Below are positions 44,092 through 52,906 of a stretch of 64,000 nucleotides of DNA, in pieces. This DNA comes from Thalassotalea atypica (GTDB lineage Bacteria > Pseudomonadota > Gammaproteobacteria > Enterobacterales > Alteromonadaceae): positions 1,984,001 through 2,048,000 of the forward strand of contig NZ_AP027364.1 of the NCBI RefSeq assembly GCF_030295975.1. Direction: 5' to 3'. The translations under genes and the position numbers were made by a program. Each line of letters opens with the position of its first letter. Position 1 is the stretch's first letter. The notes under the pieces are model-generated. The model searched no databases and was not told the origin of the DNA. It saw only the letters and a list, made by a program, of their open reading frames with translations.

Positions 44092-44571
44092 TTGTCTTTA
44101 TCTGTCCCTTCATTATTGAAAAGTGATGAATATCCACCACCAGCATTTCACTTTAAGGTGGTTTTCTCTGCCACGGCTGGACTTTCTGATACGGCGTTTC
44201 AGGAAGTCTCTGGCATTAGTTCGGAAATAGATACCGAAGAATATGCAGAGGGCGGTGAAAACAGATATCTACACAATTTACCCAAAGCTGTTAAACACCC
44301 CAAATTGGTGCTTAAACGCGGTATTGCGAAGCTAAGTTCGCCTTTGGTGATTTGGTGTAAAAGTGTTTTTGAAGGTGATTTTATGGTGCCAATTGTACCC
44401 ATGCCGATTCTCGTATTTTTGGTAAACGAGAAAGGCATGCCAAGCCGTATTTGGTCTTTTGCCAATGCGTATCCGGTCAATTGGGAAGTTGAAACATTTA
44501 ATTCAACTAAAAATGAAGTAGCGATTGAGAAGATTGAACTTAGGTATAACTATTCAAATCGGATGCTTTAA
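44092..44571 (+). CDS. Inner tube protein 2 / tube initiator (gp19-like)
   Basis: 159 residues of the same tube family: PAFHFKVVFSATAGLSDTAF, QEVSGISSEIDTEEY, LPKAVKHPKLVLKRGIA, and FANAYPVNWEVETFNSTKNE. In Afp and PVC a second tube protein (Afp5/Pvc5-like) starts the tube on the baseplate; that role is inferred. The start is TTG at 44092 with a perfect AAGGAG seven bases upstream. An in-frame TTG at 44044 would add sixteen hydrophobic residues and lacks such a site. Confidence 0.88.
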   Translation: MSLSVPSLLKSDEYPPPAFHFKVVFSATAGLSDTAFQEVSGISSEIDTEEYAEGGENRYLHNLPKAVKHPKLVLKRGIAKLSSPLVIWCKSVFEGDFMVPIVPMPILVFLVNEKGMPSRIWSFANAYPVNWEVETFNSTKNEVAIEKIELRYNYSNRML

Positions 44572-44574
44572 CTT

Positions 44575-44754
44575 ATGAGTTTAGAAATAAAACAATTGGT
44601 TATTAAGTCTGAAGTTAAAGACAAAGATAATAATGAAATCGCACAAGTAAATGGTGCTGATATTAGTTGTGAATTGGATGAATTTAAAACAGAGCTACTA
44701 AATCATTGCCGTAAAATTGTAGCTGAACAACTACGAAAATCTAAGGAAAGGTAA
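44575..44754 (+). CDS. DUF5908 small eCIS protein
   Basis: 59 residues starting MSLEIKQLVIKSEVKD and ending in a helix KIVAEQLRKSKER. DUF5908 proteins of this size recur between tube and LysM genes in eCIS loci; role unknown, perhaps a linker or chaperone of the baseplate. ATG lies three bases after the tube gene and its TAA abuts the GTG of the next gene. Confidence 0.78.
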   Translation: MSLEIKQLVIKSEVKDKDNNEIAQVNGADISCELDEFKTELLNHCRKIVAEQLRKSKER

Positions 44755-45450
44755 GTGAGCGGTATTAGTACAGGGTTGAAACAAAAGTTAACCATTAATG
44801 AATGTAAGCTCAACGATGGTCAAATTTCTATTGTTCAAAGCAATAAATTTGAAGTGATGTTAAATCCGTCAAATTATTCGCATAAGCAGTCTATTTGCTA
44901 CAATAAGAAGAAGACATTGGGGCAATTAGGCAGCGAAAATAAATTTAACGCACTTAATTCAGATAACGTTAACTTTTCCATTATGATTGATGGAACTGGA
45001 GTCGTAAATCTACCTATTCCAGGAATTGGCTCACCGGACGTTAAAACCCAAATTAGACAACTCAATAGTGTTGTTTATAAATATGACGGTAATGACCATG
45101 AACCGAATCAAGTTCGCTTACTATGGGGTAGCTTTATTTTATTTGGTCGCTTAGAGTCTATGACGACTGACTTTACCTTGTTTAAGCCCAATGGCGATCC
45201 TTTACGCGCCAAAGTGAATTTGGCGTTTGTTGGCTTTTTAAGTAAAGAAGAAGAGGCATTAAAAGCAAACCGTTCGTCCCCCGATTTATCGCATTTAATT
45301 GAAGTAAAAGCAGGCGATACACTACCGTTGCTTTGTTATCAAGTTTACAAAGATTGTAGCTATTATCGAGAAGTGGCCAGAGTAAACAACTTAGTTGATT
45401 TTCGCCACTTACAGCCTGGTACCAAACTCCACTTTCCGCCCTTGAGATAA
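44755..45450 (+). CDS. LysM-domain tube/spike adaptor (Afp7/Pvc7-like)
   Basis: 231 residues. The N-terminal part (FEVMLNPSNYSHKQ, KKTLGQLGSENKFN, VRLLWGSFILFGRLESM) is the CIS tube-adaptor domain; the C-terminus is a LysM module (HLIEVKAGDTLPLLCYQVY, ...VNNLVDFRHLQPGTKLHFPP). It joins the tube initiator to the spike. GTG start immediately after the DUF5908 stop, with AAGGAAAGG upstream. Confidence 0.92.
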   Translation: MSGISTGLKQKLTINECKLNDGQISIVQSNKFEVMLNPSNYSHKQSICYNKKKTLGQLGSENKFNALNSDNVNFSIMIDGTGVVNLPIPGIGSPDVKTQIRQLNSVVYKYDGNDHEPNQVRLLWGSFILFGRLESMTTDFTLFKPNGDPLRAKVNLAFVGFLSKEEEALKANRSSPDLSHLIEVKAGDTLPLLCYQVYKDCSYYREVARVNNLVDFRHLQPGTKLHFPPLR

Positions 45451-45452
45451 TC

Positions 45453-47240
45453 ATGGCCGACTCTCCAGCACTTAACTCTAGCGGTGTGATCAAATGCACC
45501 ATTTTTAGCGAAGGAAATTCGTTAAACCAAAACTATCGGTTGATATCCATTGTTATCGAAAAGAGGATTAATAAGATTGCCAGAGCTGAATTAGTGTTTA
45601 GCGACGGTGATATGCCCAACAAAAAATTTCCGTTAAGTGATGCTGAAGAAGTTAGTCCAGGAAAAAAAATCACTATCAAAGTGGGCTATGGTAATTCTGA
45701 AGATCAGATTTTTGAAGGTATCGTGATAAGACACGGTTTGCATATAGATGAAAGCACATCAATATTGAAAATACATTGTTTCGACGAGGCGTTGGCAATG
45801 ACTGTTGGCCGCAAAAACGCCAATTTTATCGATTTGAAAAACAGTGACATTATTTCTCAAATCCTCAATCAATATAACCAAATTACTAATGAAGTGACTG
45901 AAAGCACCACTAAATTTGCTGAGCTAGTTCAATACAATGCTAGTGATTGGGATTTTATGGTGGCAAGGGCAGAATCAAGCGGTTTATTGGTGGCTGTAGA
46001 AGACGGTAAAGTGTCAGTTTTTAACCCAAAAACACAAGGTGATGCTCTGTTAACGGTTACATACGGAGAAGACTTGATCGAATTTGAAGCCGATATTAAC
46101 GCCCAGCAATTATATAAAGAGGTTAAATCGATTGGTTGGAATTTAGATAATTTAGCAACACAAGAAGAAGCAATCTCTTCTTTAGCTCTCAACAAACAAG
46201 GGAACCTAACTGAATCAACGCTCGCTGAGATATTAAAACTTGATTCATATAGGTTACAAACTACTGTGCCATTAGAGCAATCTGCACTTAAAGAATGGGC
46301 GACCGGACAGCAACAAAAATCCAGTCTCTCTAAAATATGTGGTCGTATGACATTTCAAGGAAGTGCAAAGGCGAAACTTGCTGGTGTTATTGAAATAAAG
46401 GGTGTCGGTAAACGATTTAGTGGCAATGTATTTATCAGTGGTGTGCGTCATGAAGTGGTCAATGGCAATTGGATTACCGAAGTCCAGTTTGGCTTAGATG
46501 CAAAATTTTATACCGATGAGAATAATGTTCATAGCTCAAAAGCTGCTGGCCTAACACCAGGCGTTGAAGGGTTAATGACAGGAATAGTAGAACAGTTAGA
46601 CGAAGATCCTCAAGGGCAAAATAGGATCAAAGTGGTGGTACCCGTTTTACAAGCTGAAACACAAGGAGTGTGGGCGAGGCTAGTTCAATACTACGGTTCG
46701 TCGGGGTTTGGTAATTTCTTTATTCCCGAAATTGGCGATGAAGTGGTGCTTGGCTATTTCAATAATGACCCTTCAAATCCTGTTGTTTTGGGGAGTTTAT
46801 ATAGCAGCAAACACACGCCACCTTACGATCTTACTGCTGATAACTTTATTAAGGCCTTAGTAACTAGAAGTGGTCATAAGGTGGAATTTGATGATGATAA
46901 AAAAATTATCACTATTGTCACACCGAGTGAAAACTCGATCGTTTTAAGTGATGACGATAAATCAATCACCTTAGCTGACCAAAATAGTAATACGGTGACA
47001 TTAAATACCAGCGGTATTGCGTTAGACAGCCCCAAAGACATCTCAATCAAAGCCAAGGGGACTATTAATATTGATGCTGTAGGGAAAATCTCGGTTTCAT
47101 CAAAGGCAGATATTGCGCAGTCAGGTTTAAATATAAGTAATACTGCCAACGTTGGTTTTACTGCAAAAGGTAATGCAACTGCCGAACTATCTGCATCGGG
47201 ACAAACCACCGTAAAAGGTGCGATCGTCATGATTAACTAA
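45453..47240 (+). CDS. VgrG-like spike protein (Afp8/Pvc8-like)
   Basis: 595 residues. The N-terminal gp27-like half (GYGNSEDQIFEGIVIRHG, IHCFDEALAMTVGR) is followed by a gp5-like OB fold (MTGIVEQLDEDPQGQNRIKV, IPEIGDEVVLGYFNNDPS, NPVVLGSLYSS) and a C-terminal beta-helix (KDISIKAKGTINIDAVGKIS). It forms the central trimeric spike under the tube. Two bases after the LysM gene. Confidence 0.95.
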   Translation: MADSPALNSSGVIKCTIFSEGNSLNQNYRLISIVIEKRINKIARAELVFSDGDMPNKKFPLSDAEEVSPGKKITIKVGYGNSEDQIFEGIVIRHGLHIDESTSILKIHCFDEALAMTVGRKNANFIDLKNSDIISQILNQYNQITNEVTESTTKFAELVQYNASDWDFMVARAESSGLLVAVEDGKVSVFNPKTQGDALLTVTYGEDLIEFEADINAQQLYKEVKSIGWNLDNLATQEEAISSLALNKQGNLTESTLAEILKLDSYRLQTTVPLEQSALKEWATGQQQKSSLSKICGRMTFQGSAKAKLAGVIEIKGVGKRFSGNVFISGVRHEVVNGNWITEVQFGLDAKFYTDENNVHSSKAAGLTPGVEGLMTGIVEQLDEDPQGQNRIKVVVPVLQAETQGVWARLVQYYGSSGFGNFFIPEIGDEVVLGYFNNDPSNPVVLGSLYSSKHTPPYDLTADNFIKALVTRSGHKVEFDDDKKIITIVTPSENSIVLSDDDKSITLADQNSNTVTLNTSGIALDSPKDISIKAKGTINIDAVGKISVSSKADIAQSGLNISNTANVGFTAKGNATAELSASGQTTVKGAIVMIN

Positions 47241-47264
47241 ATTAGAACAATGTAAGGATAAATT

Positions 47265-47564
47265 ATGCCTCCAGCAGCAAGACTTACCGACTTACATGCC
47301 TGTCCTATGGTAACACCTGGCTTACCGCCGATCCCTCATGTGGGCGGTCCAGTTATAGGACCTGGTGTTGTCACTGTATTGATAGGAAGTATTCCCGCTG
47401 CTGTAGTTGGTGATAGTGCTATTTGTGTTGGCCCTCCTGACACCATTATAAAGGGCTCGGCGACTGTAATGATAGGTGGAAAACCTGCAGCCCGAGTAGG
47501 TGATAACACTGCCCATGGTGGCTCAATTGTTATTGGTTTACCGACTGTGATCATAGGAGGTTAA
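47265..47564 (+). CDS. PAAR-domain spike tip protein
   Basis: 99 residues, almost all PAAR repeats: MPPAARLTDLHACP, GPVIGPGVVTVLIGSIPAAV, GGKPAARVGDNTAHGGSIVIG. It caps the spike and sharpens it. No extra toxin domain is attached. In Afp/PVC the PAAR gene follows gp25; here it precedes it. Confidence 0.95.
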   Translation: MPPAARLTDLHACPMVTPGLPPIPHVGGPVIGPGVVTVLIGSIPAAVVGDSAICVGPPDTIIKGSATVMIGGKPAARVGDNTAHGGSIVIGLPTVIIGG

Positions 47565-47566
47565 TA

Positions 47567-47989
47567 ATGAGTGAGTCTACAACATTATTTTTAGGCAAGG
47601 GTTGGAGCTTTCCTCCTACGTTTAGTCAACAAAATAAACGTGTTGATATAGTTTCCTATGAAGACGACATTTATCAAAGCTTAATAATCATCCTTTCTAC
47701 TAATCCTGGAGAAAGAGTAATGCATCCGACTTTTGGTTGCGGGCTAAAATTGATGGTGTTTGATGTTATAACGGAAAGTACTGTGACTGAAATCATCGAT
47801 CTAGTGGAACGAGCGATTCTGTTTTTTGAAACACGTATAACGCTCAATGAAGTCGTTGTAAATATTGATGACTTTTATGAAGGGCGGATCGATATTTTAT
47901 TGGACTATACGATCAGAAAAATCAATACCAGAAGTAACATGGTTTACCCATTTTACTTCTCTGAAGGCACGGACTTGCCATCATCATGA
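47567..47989 (+). CDS. gp25-like baseplate wedge protein (Afp9/Pvc9-like)
   Basis: 140 residues with GKGWSFPPTF, YQSLIIILSTNPGERVMHP and TFGCGLKLMVFD, the typical gp25/Afp9 blocks. It forms part of the baseplate wedge and starts sheath assembly. Its TGA overlaps the next ATG (ATGA), so it is co-translated with the large baseplate gene. Confidence 0.93.
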   Translation: MSESTTLFLGKGWSFPPTFSQQNKRVDIVSYEDDIYQSLIIILSTNPGERVMHPTFGCGLKLMVFDVITESTVTEIIDLVERAILFFETRITLNEVVVNIDDFYEGRIDILLDYTIRKINTRSNMVYPFYFSEGTDLPSS

Positions 47990-50900
47990 AAAACAAAATA
48001 TCAGACGTTAAGCGATATAATATTCATCGTGTTTCTTTTCAGGAACAAAGGTACCCGCCTGCTTTAGAAGACAATTATGCGTTGGTTGATGATGCAACAT
48101 TTGAAGAGTTGCTTGCATACAGTGCTGAGTTGTCGAGTTTATTCAGTTTTTATAATCTAAACCTTCAACGCGAGGGGGATTGGTCTTCTTTATTTGAACA
48201 CAGTAAAGTATCAATTTTTGCAGATATTATTAGTTATTGTGATATTAGCATTGAGAAAAAGTCGTCAAGTTCAGCCTGTATAGGTGCCAATGAAAAAGCA
48301 CAAATGAGCTATGAACATGCAGTTAGATTAGATCAGTGGTATCGTCGTTTATGCGCATATGGGCAACATGAAGGCAGTATTTTAGCCGAAGAAATAAAAA
48401 ATCTGGTTGAGGATAAACTGGCTAGGGAAATTCATACGTTAGGATTCTTAATTGAGCGTTTTCCAACTTTTCTCAACGTTAATATAACGCAACCTTTTCA
48501 TGAGTTTGATCGTCTATGGAAGTTTGGCCTTTCATGTGATGATTTATTTCCGTATTCAAACGTAGATGATTCGATTAATAAAGAGCAACTTCATACCGTG
48601 AATGACGGTATATATTTGTCTGTTGTAAGCCGTATTTCGTATCTTAAGTCTTTATGTGCAACTCAATTGTGCGAAACTTTATCTAAGCAAGAACATGAAC
48701 CAACCATCGCACTTTTCATTACGTTTCTAACGCTTTATGAACAAGTTCAAAATAAGATAAACGCATATGCATCAAATCATCGGGATCATTATTATTTTGA
48801 ACTATTAGAAATTAGGAATGAACGCGAAAACTTTGAACGCGCCATATTGAGGGTTGAGCCCCAAGTGCAAGTACCATATGCCACTATTGTTAAAGGTCAA
48901 CAGTTTAGAGACCAAGCAACAACGAGGGACAGTAACCTTTTTAAAAGCCAGTCTGATTATTTAGTCAGCCAGATGAAAGTTGAGCAATTGTTTACCGTTT
49001 ATCTAGAGCGTGATAGCTATATTTCACCTGAGTATTTGTTTAATTATGTGACTCGTATTAAGCGAAATAACCTGCTGCTGCAGACATTAGAACTCGATGA
49101 ATCTGAATTGAAAAGTTGGCCTCTCTTTGGGAAAAACAGTCGTTCGTCATACAAAACAGAAGGAATAGATGCCGATTTAGGTTTTGCTATTGCATCCAAT
49201 TCGTTTCAATTGAAAGAAGGTTGCCGGGCCGTTTCGTTAGAGTTTGAACTTGTTGAAAAAGATGAGCATAACTCAACGATAAATCACACGTTAATTCAAA
49301 ATGCAGAGCGCAAGCAAACAGCCTTACCACATCAGCAAGAAGCGCTGAATCTGCAATGTTTAAGCAATTGTTTTCATGAAGTATGTAAATCAATGTCATT
49401 TGAGCCGATCATGAATTTTGATGAATTGAGCATGAGAATTAATCGTTGTTATATCAGCAATTACTTTGGACAAAGTATCAAGAGGCAACAAGATGCTCTA
49501 TTGAAGTTTTTCCTTTTGAACTTGTTAGAGCATTCATTTGCTACTAAAGATTACTTCTTTGCAATTGGTAAAATCTTTAATCGTCAACTTTTATCTAAAA
49601 CTCAATGGTTAACTAGCAAAGAGTTGTCACAAATTCTTGTTATTAATCAGGAGAAACTTCTACAGCAAGGCTTTGAAAAAGTCCCCTATGAAGCTATACA
49701 CAATATTTTAACAAGTGTTGAGCCTTACGAACACAATCATATTATCAGCAATGCATTTACATTAAGAATTACCACGGAAAGTGGCTGGACAGAGGTTGAT
49801 CATCAACGTTTGGAAATACTACCTAATGCTAACGGGAACTTTCAAATAAAAGTAGTATTGCACTTATCTGCTGGTGAAGAGTCGGTGATAGGTTATCAAC
49901 CGGAAATTCATGGGGAACATTTTCATTCCAAGTTACCAATATTGAAATTTTCTCTTAACAGCGGGGCTAATTTTTACGCTTATTCGTTATTTTCAGATTT
50001 TAACCTTTCCGTTCTCACCATTGATACGCGCGTTAAAGATCTCTCTACGTTTGTTGCTTTTAATCAATATGGGCAAATTGATAGTAGTAAACCGTTTGAT
50101 GTCTTTGGCCCGATCCCTCATCAACATTCGTATTTAATGATAGGTAGTTTTGAACCGGCTAAAAAAAATATCACAGAATTATCTTTGAATATTCGATGGG
50201 GAAACCTCCCGGCAATATCTGGTGGTTTTTATTCATATTTTAAAGATTATGATCTACATATCGACAATGACAGTTTTAAGCTGTCGCAATCTATTTTACA
50301 AGATGGTCAATGGAAATTCGTTGATAATATCAACATGTTCTCAATGGAGGATGAAGAATTTCTTTCAAAATATAAAACATTAAAATATCGTATGGCCGAA
50401 GTTATTTCACCAATTCGAGAGCACGTCAGTGAGGAAGATTTTAATGGCTTTACCCATGTGAAAAATGGGTTCTATAAGTTTTCTTTATCAGAGCCATTTA
50501 CGGGGTTCGGACATGATGTATACCCTAAAATTATGTCTTCGATAATGACCCAGAATACCAAGTTAAAGGTACCGAAAGAACTACCTCAAAAACCTTTTAC
50601 ACCCAATATTGAGTCGTTATCACTTGATTATAGTTCAACAGAAAAAATAGACTTTAACCTTAAGAAGAAAAATAGAAATTTTTCAAAAAGTCAGTTTATT
50701 CACTGCCACGGTAATGGCAATACTCTGGCTCATATACAAAGTAAAAATTTCTTGCCAACCGTTTTGCCTGATTTTTGCAAAGATGGTTTCTTATACATTG
50801 GCCTTTCTGGTGAAAAATTACCCCAAACGCTTTCCTTGTTTTTCCAGTTACTTGATGACAGTACATTACAAGTAAAAGAGAAGACTCCAGGCATTGAATG

Positions 50901-52005
50901 GGCTGTTTATACGCTATCTGGCTGGGTTAATCTTTCAACAAACCAGATCTTACATGACGGCACTTCATCCTTAACTGTTGCGGGAGTCGTGACACTAAGT
51001 TTGCCCGCGAATATGGCCATTGATATCAATGCCGTACCTAATAATCTCTATTGGGTAAGACTCTCAGCGGATGCTAGTTTAGAGTATTTTTCCAGCGTAG
51101 CGCGAGTGGTCACCAACTGTATTGAAGTAGAACGCATTCATAACGGAGAAGAAAAACATCAAATAGGTAACAAATGGACGCCAAGCATTCCAATCGAAGG
51201 TATAAGAGGCTTAAAGGCAGTAATAACGCATAGACCTTTGCATTACCAAACCAATAAACGGCAACTAATAACATCTACAAGTGAATCGTTACGACACAAA
51301 AACCGATTGGTAACACCATGGGATTATGAACGGTTTATTTTGAATAAATTTCCGGAATTGCATTTAGTTAAATGCTTTTCAAACTTGTCTTCTCGATCTG
51401 TAGAGCCTCAGCCAGGCAATGTTTTGATAATTGTTGTTCCAAAACTAAAAACATCACAAAACATATCTGACGGTGTGCGAGCAGATACCACATTACTCAG
51501 AAGCATATACCAAGAAGTTAAACCTTATATCTCTGGTTATTCAACCATTGAAGTCAGTAACCCAAGATACGAGCGGATACAGGTAAGGTGTTCAGTACTT
51601 TTTGATAACCCAATACTTTCAGGAAAATACTGCCAAGAACTTAATGAAAAAGTGTCTGAATATTTTAGTGTATGGAAATCAATAGGAAAACCTATGTTAT
51701 TTGGCTGGCAGCTTACTTGCGAAGAGATTGTTTCTTTCATACTGCAACAAACGAATGTTTCTGCGGTAACTAATTTTTCTGTTTTGCATATTTCTGAATA
51801 TGCCAAAAAACGTTATGTGCTTAACGATACGGTAACCATGAAACAGCAAGGCGTGACAGTAATCGAATCTACCTATCCGTGGTGTTTACCTGTACCTGAT
51901 AAGGTGCATGCCATAGAAATTCTGTCGGAAAATAAAGTACAAATGGCTAATGTTACAGGCATTAATGAAATGGAAATTGGAAATAACTTTATTGTCGGGA
52001 GTTAA
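47986..52005 (+). CDS. Giant baseplate J-like protein (Afp11/Pvc11-like)
   Basis: 1339 residues. The C-terminal part has the J-like arrangement: RHKNRLVTPWDYERFILNKF, FPELHLVKCFS, PGNVLIIVVP, GYSTIEVSNPRYERIQVRCS, and SVWKSIGKPMLFGWQL. The N-terminal and middle parts (about residues 1-1000) are not obviously homologous to short J proteins and include an immunoglobulin-like or fibre-attachment-like middle (YEHNHIISNAFTLRITTESG). It would form the wedge arms. The gene follows gp25 by overlap. No stop or frameshift is seen in this long frame. Confidence 0.85.
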   Translation: MKNKISDVKRYNIHRVSFQEQRYPPALEDNYALVDDATFEELLAYSAELSSLFSFYNLNLQREGDWSSLFEHSKVSIFADIISYCDISIEKKSSSSACIGANEKAQMSYEHAVRLDQWYRRLCAYGQHEGSILAEEIKNLVEDKLAREIHTLGFLIERFPTFLNVNITQPFHEFDRLWKFGLSCDDLFPYSNVDDSINKEQLHTVNDGIYLSVVSRISYLKSLCATQLCETLSKQEHEPTIALFITFLTLYEQVQNKINAYASNHRDHYYFELLEIRNERENFERAILRVEPQVQVPYATIVKGQQFRDQATTRDSNLFKSQSDYLVSQMKVEQLFTVYLERDSYISPEYLFNYVTRIKRNNLLLQTLELDESELKSWPLFGKNSRSSYKTEGIDADLGFAIASNSFQLKEGCRAVSLEFELVEKDEHNSTINHTLIQNAERKQTALPHQQEALNLQCLSNCFHEVCKSMSFEPIMNFDELSMRINRCYISNYFGQSIKRQQDALLKFFLLNLLEHSFATKDYFFAIGKIFNRQLLSKTQWLTSKELSQILVINQEKLLQQGFEKVPYEAIHNILTSVEPYEHNHIISNAFTLRITTESGWTEVDHQRLEILPNANGNFQIKVVLHLSAGEESVIGYQPEIHGEHFHSKLPILKFSLNSGANFYAYSLFSDFNLSVLTIDTRVKDLSTFVAFNQYGQIDSSKPFDVFGPIPHQHSYLMIGSFEPAKKNITELSLNIRWGNLPAISGGFYSYFKDYDLHIDNDSFKLSQSILQDGQWKFVDNINMFSMEDEEFLSKYKTLKYRMAEVISPIREHVSEEDFNGFTHVKNGFYKFSLSEPFTGFGHDVYPKIMSSIMTQNTKLKVPKELPQKPFTPNIESLSLDYSSTEKIDFNLKKKNRNFSKSQFIHCHGNGNTLAHIQSKNFLPTVLPDFCKDGFLYIGLSGEKLPQTLSLFFQLLDDSTLQVKEKTPGIEWAVYTLSGWVNLSTNQILHDGTSSLTVAGVVTLSLPANMAIDINAVPNNLYWVRLSADASLEYFSSVARVVTNCIEVERIHNGEEKHQIGNKWTPSIPIEGIRGLKAVITHRPLHYQTNKRQLITSTSESLRHKNRLVTPWDYERFILNKFPELHLVKCFSNLSSRSVEPQPGNVLIIVVPKLKTSQNISDGVRADTTLLRSIYQEVKPYISGYSTIEVSNPRYERIQVRCSVLFDNPILSGKYCQELNEKVSEYFSVWKSIGKPMLFGWQLTCEEIVSFILQQTNVSAVTNFSVLHISEYAKKRYVLNDTVTMKQQGVTVIESTYPWCLPVPDKVHAIEILSENKVQMANVTGINEMEIGNNFIVGS

Positions 52006-52012
52006 CCGGAAT

Positions 52013-52897
52013 ATGGCAAAGCGTGATAGAGAAACTTTAAAGCGATTCTTTCAACGGGGGGCTTTACCTTCAGCAGATCATTTTTCAGATTTTATTGATT
52101 CATCATTGAATATGCGGGAAGACGGTTTTAGCAAAACACCTGAAGAGGGTTTTCAAATATCTACTTTGGCGAACAAAAATTCGTTAATCAGCTTTTATCA
52201 ACGTAATGACTTTAATGAGCCAATATGGTCGTTCAAGTTTAATGAAAGCACTCTAAATAACTTGGATCTGGTACAAAAGATTAACGAAAAGCAACCTCGT
52301 AATATAGTGTCATTTAATCCTTTAGGTTATGTCGGCATCAATAATGACTCTCCTGCGCGAGCGCTAGATGTCAATGGTAATATCAGAGCACATGGCAGGG
52401 AAGGAGCTGAGCCAAAAGTTGTTTATGCCGATTCTACATTTTATGATATTACTGAAGGCCTAGACGGCTGTCATGCCATTGATGTAGTGGCTGGAGTTGG
52501 TCTTAAATTCTCAGGCATGTATGCACTCTTACACGCAACGGCAATGAACACATTTCATCCAGATAATTTGTTCGAAAAAATATTTTCATTTAAAAAAAGG
52601 ATTAAAAAACAGCACAGTTATTATTCTTCTTTTTCCCACCGAATTAAGTTGCGATGGCACAAAAAAGTTGATGGAAAATATTATCTACAATTAGGAACTC
52701 ATTGCGATTATTCAAAAAAACACCAAGACACAGCCAAGTCAAATAGTGAAAAAGTCAGGGTCAGATACCACTTAACATTTCTTTGGCATGATCCGTTTAT
52801 GTCGAGCTGCTTAGAAACAGCGCCGGATGAAAACACCTTGGATAACGTGAAAGCTTCTAATAGCGATACAGCGTCTAATGCAGATAAGTGCGAGTAA
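52013..52897 (+). CDS. eCIS baseplate/fibre-associated protein, unassigned
   Basis: 294 residues from the ATG at 52013, eight bases after the baseplate gene. An upstream in-frame start at 51950 lies inside that gene and is not preferred. The middle has the fibre-like pattern GYVGINNDSPARALDVNGN, then IRAHGREG, and a longer block DITEGLDGCHAIDVVAGVG with MYALLHATAMNTF seen in other eCIS loci. A receptor-binding or needle-cage role is plausible but unproven. It lacks the length of the Afp13-type fibre. Confidence 0.65.
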   Translation: MAKRDRETLKRFFQRGALPSADHFSDFIDSSLNMREDGFSKTPEEGFQISTLANKNSLISFYQRNDFNEPIWSFKFNESTLNNLDLVQKINEKQPRNIVSFNPLGYVGINNDSPARALDVNGNIRAHGREGAEPKVVYADSTFYDITEGLDGCHAIDVVAGVGLKFSGMYALLHATAMNTFHPDNLFEKIFSFKKRIKKQHSYYSSFSHRIKLRWHKKVDGKYYLQLGTHCDYSKKHQDTAKSNSEKVRVRYHLTFLWHDPFMSSCLETAPDENTLDNVKASNSDTASNADKCE

Positions 52898-52906
52898 GGC
52901 CAGCGG

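Noticed and set aside
51950-52012. Upstream start for the fibre-like protein
   Set aside because: It lies within the baseplate gene end. The ATG at 52013 gives a sensible N-terminus and follows the stop of the baseplate gene.
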